From contig OZ023199.1 in assembly GCA_963995505.1 (NCBI GenBank), positions 4,583,906 to 4,647,905 on the forward strand: a stretch of 64,000 bases of DNA. Direction: 5' to 3'. A model generated the notes under the pieces. It saw nothing but the letters and a program-made list of their open reading frames with translations. It ran no database searches and was not told the DNA's origin. This document shows positions 57,652 through 64,000 of this stretch, piece after piece. Source of the stretch: Hypericum androsaemum (Eukaryota; Streptophyta; Magnoliopsida; Malpighiales; Hypericaceae). The number at the start of each line of letters is the position of its first letter. Position 1 is the first letter of the stretch. Position numbers and translations under genes: made by a program.

Positions 57652-58968
57652 ATTTTAGTACATTGTAGTATTATGAATTCTCACTTGACTACCATGTGGT
57701 TTAAAACGCATATAATATGTCCGACTTATTTCAATTTTAATCAGAAACATGTCCCGGGCAGCCTGGATAACTACCCGAGATTTTTTTTTTGAAACGACGC
57801 CACTTCGTGTCCTATGTGGCAATCAAGTTGCAATAAATCGATGATGACAAGGCATTTAGACAATTATCAAAACAATCCCCATTTTATACATTTAAAAAAA
57901 AACTCTCTAATTCTCTCCACTATCTCATTCTCTTCTTCTCTCTCTCCCATTGTCTGTCAACAAATTTTTATGAGGGCTTTTAATAAAATAAAAAAACTCA
58001 CGAATTCAACTCCTAAAAATTGATTATAATAAAAGTAGAGAAGAAGATGAGCCATAGCATCGGCGGAATGGAAGACGAGTGGGGAGAGAGTACTGGTGCC
58101 ACCACCAGAGGATCCTCATGAGCAATAGCATTGTTGGAGGGGGAGACCAGAACCCGGGGCGCGGGTTGGGGGAGAGCTCCGTCGCGGTTCGGTACCATGG
58201 CTGTGTTCGGGAAGGCGCGGCAGCTCAAGGGACATCGCGGCGAGGAGGGAGAGCATGACGTTGATGGATTTCAGCGTGGAGGTGGTGAACCCCTGGAGGT
58301 CGAGAGCTAGGGCCTTGACGATGTGCACGGCAGTGTCAGATCTAGGCGCAGGGCCCAAATGGAAGACCTTCATCTGCCACTTCAACCGATGACGAACACC
58401 GGCAGTGTCTGAACCGGCTGGTGTAGTGGTCACTCATGAGACCCACCAGGGGCCCACTCGAACTGGATCATTGGGGATCTGCTTCTGGGATCACTGTCCT
58501 TACTTAAAAAAATCCAGGGGAAGAGAGAGAGGAAGAAAAGGCGAAGGCTTTTCCTTTCTTGTTTGATTAATTCTGTAACGGGAAGCGGTGCTCTTTGTAA
58601 TTTTATGGAAGGAGGAGGAAGAAAGGTTGATGGGTAATTTGGCTCCGGCGACGTCGCCAAATGTTAGAAGGAGGACGATCGGTTAAGAGAGTGGGATAGA
58701 GATTTTGCTTAATCATATAATTATAACAAATGCAGTACTATATTGATAATTTATCACTAGCCATGTCATTAAACACTCATCTAACGGACTGACGATGTGG
58801 CAATCCACGTAGGACAATAAACTATGTCATTTTGAAAAAAAAATTACGGGCACCCGGGCTGACCGGGACCTGTTTTTGATAAAAATTAAAATAAGTTGGA
58901 CCTGTTCTATGCGTTTTAAACTACATGGTATCTAAGTAAAAATTTGTGATACTATAAAGTACTAAAAT
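57652..58968. mobile_element. Third long-TIR (MULE-like) element, between RGH3-like and SDR genes
   Basis: The outer ends ATTTTAGTAC...GTACTAAAAT are inverse copies. The arms (~57652-57830 and ~58790-58968) share TACCATGTGGTTTAAAACGC, ATTTCAATTTTAATCAGAAA and CATGTCCCGGGCAGCC with roughly 75% identity. The core (57900-58700) is GC-richer with open frames on the minus strand (for example SMSLELPRLPEHS-like sense) that I cannot assign; it may hold captured host sequence. No transposase and no clear duplication were found, so it is older than the other two. Confidence 0.68.
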
Positions 58969-59488
58969 AAATTTTTCTTTTTTTAATTCGTTCCGCGATT
59001 CAGTAAGAGGCCATCTAAACTTTTGTATTAAAATGGTCCGCTATTAGTACCGGGTGATAGTCTGACTGGTCGAGCTACATTTCTAAAATAACGCTAAATA
59101 GTAATAAACAATTATGACAACTTTTTATAATTTGATTAGAGCATATTGAGAATCCTATGTTGCTAAGTGCAACGACCTAATTTATAAGTGTAAAAAATCT
59201 ATCTACGAATATGGAAAATCTAATATGGTATAAGAACGGGTTAATCCCGTGCTTATTGTTGTGCTCGCACGACTCTCATTTCTCGCACGCAATCTTCAAC
59301 TCGATGGATCTCGTTTGAGGAAGCGTATTATGGAAAATGTAACAGAGCAGGCTAACACTGGTCTCCTATAGATTGCCACCAAAATTTTGTTCTTATAAAT
59401 TATTAATTAGGTTTTTGATACGAATCCTAACATTACATACCTCACTTTGCTTTATTTTTCTATGGGGAAAAAAAGAACTGTTCTTCAG
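58969..59488. other. Gap before the SDR fragment
   Basis: AT-rich. I looked specifically for an exon encoding the TGxxxGxG nucleotide-binding start of the SDR protein and found none. Confidence 0.5.
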
Positions 59489-61538
59489 AAGGTGGAAAGC
59501 ACGGTGGAAGACATGGCCCGTGTTGTGATGGAGAAGAAGGGCGTTCCTGATATTATTGGTACCATCTTCTTTTTTACTTCTGGTTTATTGTGTAACGATC
59601 TTGATTATGAAAGAGGGGAATCAAGAACCCTAGAATTAGAGAAAAGGGGGAGAAATAGAAGAAAAGAAGAGGATAGCAAGGGAAACGTAACTGTTTCTCA
59701 AGAATTAGGATACAATGTCAATAATAATCCCAAGTATTCCCTCTATCTACTATTTATACCTTGACGATCAATTACAAAATGATTCTCTAACTATCAGCCT
59801 ATTACAGCTAAGTACAAGGTACATTACATATTGTGAGCCCCATTTTAAATTAAAAAATGTTTTTTAAGTTTTCCGGATTTGAATTGTGGGAATGTATCAA
59901 CTGTTTCTGTTTGGTTTGGGAAAGAAGGAAGGAAGGGAGGATGGATAATAGAGAATAGTTGAATTCTGAGAAACCTTGTGTTTCAAGGGACAAAGGTTAT
60001 TTTTTGGGCTTATGTGGGTTGCAGATGTATATGCTTAGAGATTTGGATTGTGTGAAATGGGTTCGTTGTTGTTTTTTGTGTGTGGCCGAGGGCGAGGGCG
60101 AGGTTTCGGTTGGTGGCTAAGTTAAAATGAGGTTGTTGTGATGGGTCTCAGTATTGTTTGATTTCTGGAATGGGCAGGAAAGGAAAGGTTTCCAACTTGG
60201 TTGTTTCCTGGTTGAACTGAAGGTGTCTGCAGTTAACAACGTGGGTACAATTAATCGAAACAACAAGATTTGGGAGGTTCCAGGAGATGAGTTTGATGCC
60301 GTTATTGATACAAATGTAAAAGGGATCGCGAATGTGCTACGTCATTTCATCCTTTTCATTCTGCCGAACAAGCAAGTGATTATTGTTAACATGTCATCCG
60401 GATGGGGACGATCTGGTACTGCGTTGGTAAAGTTGCAAAATTATGCTTTTTGGTTCACCTAAACACTTTGCACTATGTGGCGCTCAGTTCATTTCCTGCA
60501 TGACATTTTATGTAGTGATGTATCGTTTAGATGTGCCTAAAGGTTTATTTGGTTCCTATTTTCGGGTAAAAGTTGTGAAGTTGATGTACCGTGTAATTGC
60601 TGGAAGGATTACCTGCCAACAATTACAGGGTTGTGACGATGTTTGTGGCAATTTGGCTCAATTATCAATGGCACGATTCTTGGGATCGGTTAACAACATT
60701 CTATATGAAAAAATCGTTCATTTTGGCTATTTCTTTCTTTCACTGAACACATCCAATGTGACAGGTGGCACCTTATTATGCTTCGAAATGGGCAGTCGAG
60801 GGGTTATCTAGATCAGTGGCAAAGGAGCTGCCTGAGGGAATGGCAATTGTTGCACTTAACCTTGGTGTTATACACACCGAAATGCTCTCATCATGTTTTG
60901 GAACTTCGGCATCCTCATATCAAGCACCTGATTCATGGTATGTTTCTACTTTCCATAGTGCGAGCATCCCTGTTTTTAGATAACTGCACTATCTATAGTT
61001 CACATGACTATATTACAAGTAATATCTGGTAACCAGATTAGCTACAGTTTTGGAAAATATTTCAAAGTGCATAAGTGGAGTTTTAAATTCACACTCCTTC
61101 TTTTCCTCTTTTGTATTTGAGGCAATGATTGAGGAGCTCAATCTTTATAGAAATCTTTGAGCGGATGGCCCTGGAATTCAGTCCAACTATCATGATCTCG
61201 CTGAACTATCTGCTATCTACTAAAGCCTGAGTGGATCTTGATCGTTTCTTTCTTGACCATTAGCGATCGTTTTGTGCCATCTACTTTTAGGCATCTCGAT
61301 GCCATAAGATACAGAGCAACGAAGACGGATTTGCGTCTCCATGCTAAACTTCCGTTTAGCTTCTTTTCCGGTCACAGAACGGCTAGTCTGCCTGCTTGCA
61401 GGGGGCATTGTATACGTGAAAGCACGAAGTCTTTCTTTTTATCAAACTGACGACTTTTGTTGCTTCAGGGCGCCGAAGGCAGTTGCGATGATACTAAACT
61501 TGACCACGGCAGACAATGGTGCATCTTTGACCGTGTGA
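59489..61538 (+). pseudogene. 5'-truncated SDR gene, pterin-aldehyde-reductase-like
   Basis: Four exons (59489-59558, 60233-60426, 60765-60937, 61469-61538) join in phase into 168 codons ending in a stop. They read VESTVEDMARVVMEKKGVPD, VNNVGTINRNNKIWEV, VIDTNVKGIANVLRHFI, VNMSSGWGRSGTALV, PYYASKWAVEGLSRSVAKEL and NLTTADNGASLTV. This is the C-terminal 70% of the plant SDR close to Arabidopsis At1g10310, described as an NADPH-dependent pterin aldehyde reductase (folate salvage, cytosol; full length ~242). YxxxK and the catalytic Ser are kept. The first ~75 residues with the Rossmann TGxxxGxG are absent, and two conserved sites differ (NNAG to NNVG, NPGV to NLGV). Without the cofactor-binding start it should be inactive. 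Confidence 0.82.
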
Positions 61539-63409
61539 TCAAGGTGCGGGGGGTTGTTGTGGATATTAGAAGCCCTTTTGGCCTCGCCTGAACATCAGTG
61601 GTTCCAAGAAATTGCAGATCCCTTCCCCTGGTCTGTTTTATGGATAATGTCGACCACCTTAGGCTAGGGATGCAAAATTCGGGGTTCTAGAGCAATTTTT
61701 TGTATATGTTGTTACAAGGGTTAATCCATAGCTAAGTGACAAATAGGTAATAAATAGATTGAAAAAACAGCCATTGCATCTAGCTAGCTCATTTAACTCA
61801 CTCGTATTTTCTATAACCCTTCTGGTATCTATGCTACCTAACTATTTTTACACAACATTCCGAACCATAAACCATTTTTGATTTCGCATTCAAGTGGCAA
61901 AAGTAGATCCGACAACATTTCGAACTGTCCTTAGACTATATATACACGTGGCAGAGGATAAAGTGAAGTCTATTTAATATAATGTGGTTTTCTATGTACC
62001 ACTATTTTGTGGTTCTGTTAAATCAAATCACATTTGCTAACACTAGTTACTTGAGTTATCATTGTGTGTCATCCCACGTTATTAAATTGTAACAGTCTGT
62101 CATATTATATCACTAATTTTGTTTGTCATTGTGACATATCGTTGGCCATGATCTTGATAGTGTTGATCTCCTCTTGATCCATATTTGAATTCAAATGCTA
62201 TTAAATTTATTTTATTTTGTCTCAAATTAGTGAAGTGACATAGCACACAAATAAAATTAGTCATGAACCATTACACGCAGAAAAGATAAATTATATAACA
62301 TGATATAATAAAATCTCTTTAAAGTGATATTATTGGGACCACATAAAAATATCACTTTAGAGAGTTTATTGCACAAGACATGTTCTTTAAAATTATTAAA
62401 ATTAAAATTTTGGTGAATATATTAGTAAATTACAAAAAAAAACTTTGTCTATATTCAAGTCACCTAAAATCTTGGTCTATAGCGTTATTTAGATGCTATA
62501 CTTGATTGAATTTTTTTTTACTGCAAGAGAACGATCACGAAGACTATTATGCCAAAGTTGAGATTTAGCACTAATATTTTCTGAAAATTAAAAAATATTA
62601 ATTATTACGATAGAAAGGTTATTAAATTTTGTATGTTACAAGATGTTTTTCGACGTAATTTTTTGGGAGACATCACAATGTGTGTATATAATATAGCTAT
62701 TAATTCAAATGGGTGAAAAAAAATTACGTCTATCATACAAAATTGTTGCTCAAAAAGTTGTTTCGGTCTTAAAATTTTGATTTTCTGCCTAAGTAAAGCG
62801 TTTTAGGGGATCGACAAGTACTTTTGAGCAACAATTTTGTATGATGTAAGATTTTTTTTTGACGTGATTTTTTGGAGACATCTGCAATGAGTGTATATAA
62901 TAGAGCTATATATTCAAATGATGAAATATTAGTCTCGACTCGGAACCGATATTTTTTATTAGTTTAGATGTAAAGATCTTGTTATAAAATTTTTACCGTA
63001 CATGATATAACTTAAATAAGTGGACTAACAAATGTTACTTGATTGTCGGTCGTTTAAAACCTCTATCACGTTGTCGAAGAAAACAACAAAATACTTGTAA
63101 TTCAAAGCGCGAAACCACGTAGTGGTAGTAAAATGTGCCAATTGGGAAAAAAAAAACAAAAAAAAAAGAGTTAACACTCCTAATTGAAGCAGAAACCATT
63201 TCCGAACTCAATTACAAGTGAAGGAATCGTTTTTGAACTAAATCGTAAATTGACCAAAATCCCATTTCCTTCACTCTCCGAGTCCGACCCAAAGAAGACA
63301 ACCAGACAGATAGATAGATAGAGAGAAGAAACCCTAAAAAATCGAATAGGAAGTGGGGGAGAGAGAGAGAGAAAGCTCAACATCGGAGGAAGGTTCAGTC
63401 GTCCGATCA
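61539..63409. other. Intergenic DNA with hairpins and a short direct repeat; ends in the promoter of the next gene
   Basis: At ~62320-62365 CTCTTTAAAGTGATATT and AATATCACTTTAGAGAG form an imperfect palindrome. A 22-bp perfect inverted repeat CATACAAAATTGTTGCTCAAAA lies at ~62734 and ~62824. A ~65-bp direct repeat (GACGTRATTTTTTGG, then TGTATATAATA) is at ~62653 and ~62862. These look like MITE remnants. The last ~150 bp, GA-rich with AACCCTAAA, is probably leader of the downstream gene. Confidence 0.5.
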
Positions 63410-63832
63410 ATGGCTCTTCGTCTCCTGTCCCGATCCAAGCAGGTACCCTTTCAATGCCACCACTGTGCTGAGTTCCCATTTTGCCCCTACCGCCTGATTA
63501 CGTATCTGTAGAATTTGGGGGCGTTTCGTTTACTTTTAGAATTTGGGTTGAAAGTTGACTTCTTTGTTCAATGCTGTTGTTTGTATCCAAATGGGAGCCA
63601 TTTCGAGGCCCGTCTTCGAGTTCCATCAGTAGTCTTTTTGTACTTCTGTCAAGTTTGGTTGCTCAGGATGATTGATTATGTTTTCCTGAGTCTGATTGTA
63701 AGCTCTCTCTCTTTTTTCCTGGATCGATCGAGCAGCTGTGCGCTAGTCGAGCCCTTTTGCAGGAGAATGATTATGCTGCTGCCGTCCGTTGCTATGCCAA
63801 ACAAGCTGCTCCTAAGGCGAACAAGGGAGATG
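63410..63832 (+). CDS. Mitochondrial F1Fo-ATP synthase FAd (24 kDa) subunit-like, first two exons; runs off the window
   Basis: Exon 1 (63410-63442) encodes MALRLLSRSKQ; exon 2 (63736-63832) encodes LCASRALLQENDYAAAVRCY and AKQAAPKANKGD, ending at donor GATG|GTTAGC in phase 1. The start is Arg/Ser/Leu-rich without acidic residues, as in a mitochondrial targeting peptide. The sequence layout (RLLSRS...YAK-AAP-KGD) matches the plant FAd/24-kDa ATP synthase subunit (At2g21870, MGP1) as I remember it, but only the fast-evolving presequence is visible. No acceptor or third exon is seen before 64000. Confidence 0.55.
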
Positions 63833-64000
63833 GTTAGCGAATGTTTTCCTCATTCTTTCCGTTAGCAACATATTACATATGATGCCATTGAAGCTTTTAG
63901 TGATGGGTCTTCCGTGTTGGAAGCAACCCTTTTCTATTTACATTTCCACGCAAGCAATAATGTATGTGGTCATGGTACTGAACTCCTTTTGTATTTACGT
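63833..64000 (+). other. Start of intron 2 of the ATP synthase subunit-like gene
   Basis: Follows the donor GTTAGC at 63833; no exon is seen up to the window edge. Confidence 0.45.

Overview
This window is nuclear DNA of a flowering plant, almost certainly a eudicot. Genes are broken by many short GT-AG introns, intergenic DNA is AT-rich, and plant LTR retrotransposons, Mutator-like elements and an Au-type SINE are present. The species cannot be fixed from the sequence. Intron-exon structures were rebuilt by hand from splice sites, reading phase and remembered plant family sequences. No search or transcript data were available.

Layout. 1-21 kb is gene-poor and repeat-rich. It holds minisatellites, a telomere-like (CCCTAAA-type) degenerate array invaded by a TIR element that was itself invaded by a Pack-MULE carrying RanBP1 exon 1, a decayed LINE tail, an almost fully deleted LTR element, a gag-only copia derivative (TR-GAG type), and a solo LTR. 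21.9-29.0 kb (minus) is a complete 16-exon spindle-checkpoint MAD1 gene. 29-37 kb is again repeat-rich: a second gene-fragment-carrying TIR element, a minisatellite, another solo LTR of the same TGATGAGTG family, a ~340-bp tandem array containing primer-binding sites, and a MITE. 38.1-42.8 kb (plus) is a complete ARF1-type auxin response factor with one GC-AG intron. 43.6-45.5 kb (minus) is a complete five-exon NudC-domain (CS) chaperone gene. 46.4-57.5 kb (minus) is a nine-exon U2AF35-related CCCH splicing factor (ZRSR2/RGH3 type). Its last intron has been entered by a young full-length Ty1-copia element with an open 1,274-codon polyprotein. 57.65-58.97 kb is a third long-TIR element. 59.5-61.5 kb (plus) is the 3' two-thirds of a pterin-aldehyde-reductase-like SDR gene whose first exon is missing. 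63.4 kb to the end (plus) is the start of a mitochondrial ATP synthase FAd-like gene.

How it fits together. The genes are unrelated housekeeping or regulatory genes (mitotic checkpoint, auxin response, chaperone, minor-intron splicing, pterin metabolism, respiration), not a pathway. The splicing factor and the SDR gene stand head to head. From memory, their Arabidopsis counterparts At1g10320 and At1g10310 are also neighbours, so this looks like conserved microsynteny that transposons have damaged here. I found no novel enzymatic system. The most notable content is transposon biology: exon capture, gag-only retroelements, LTR recombination products, and a copia insertion 8 bp beyond a splice donor.
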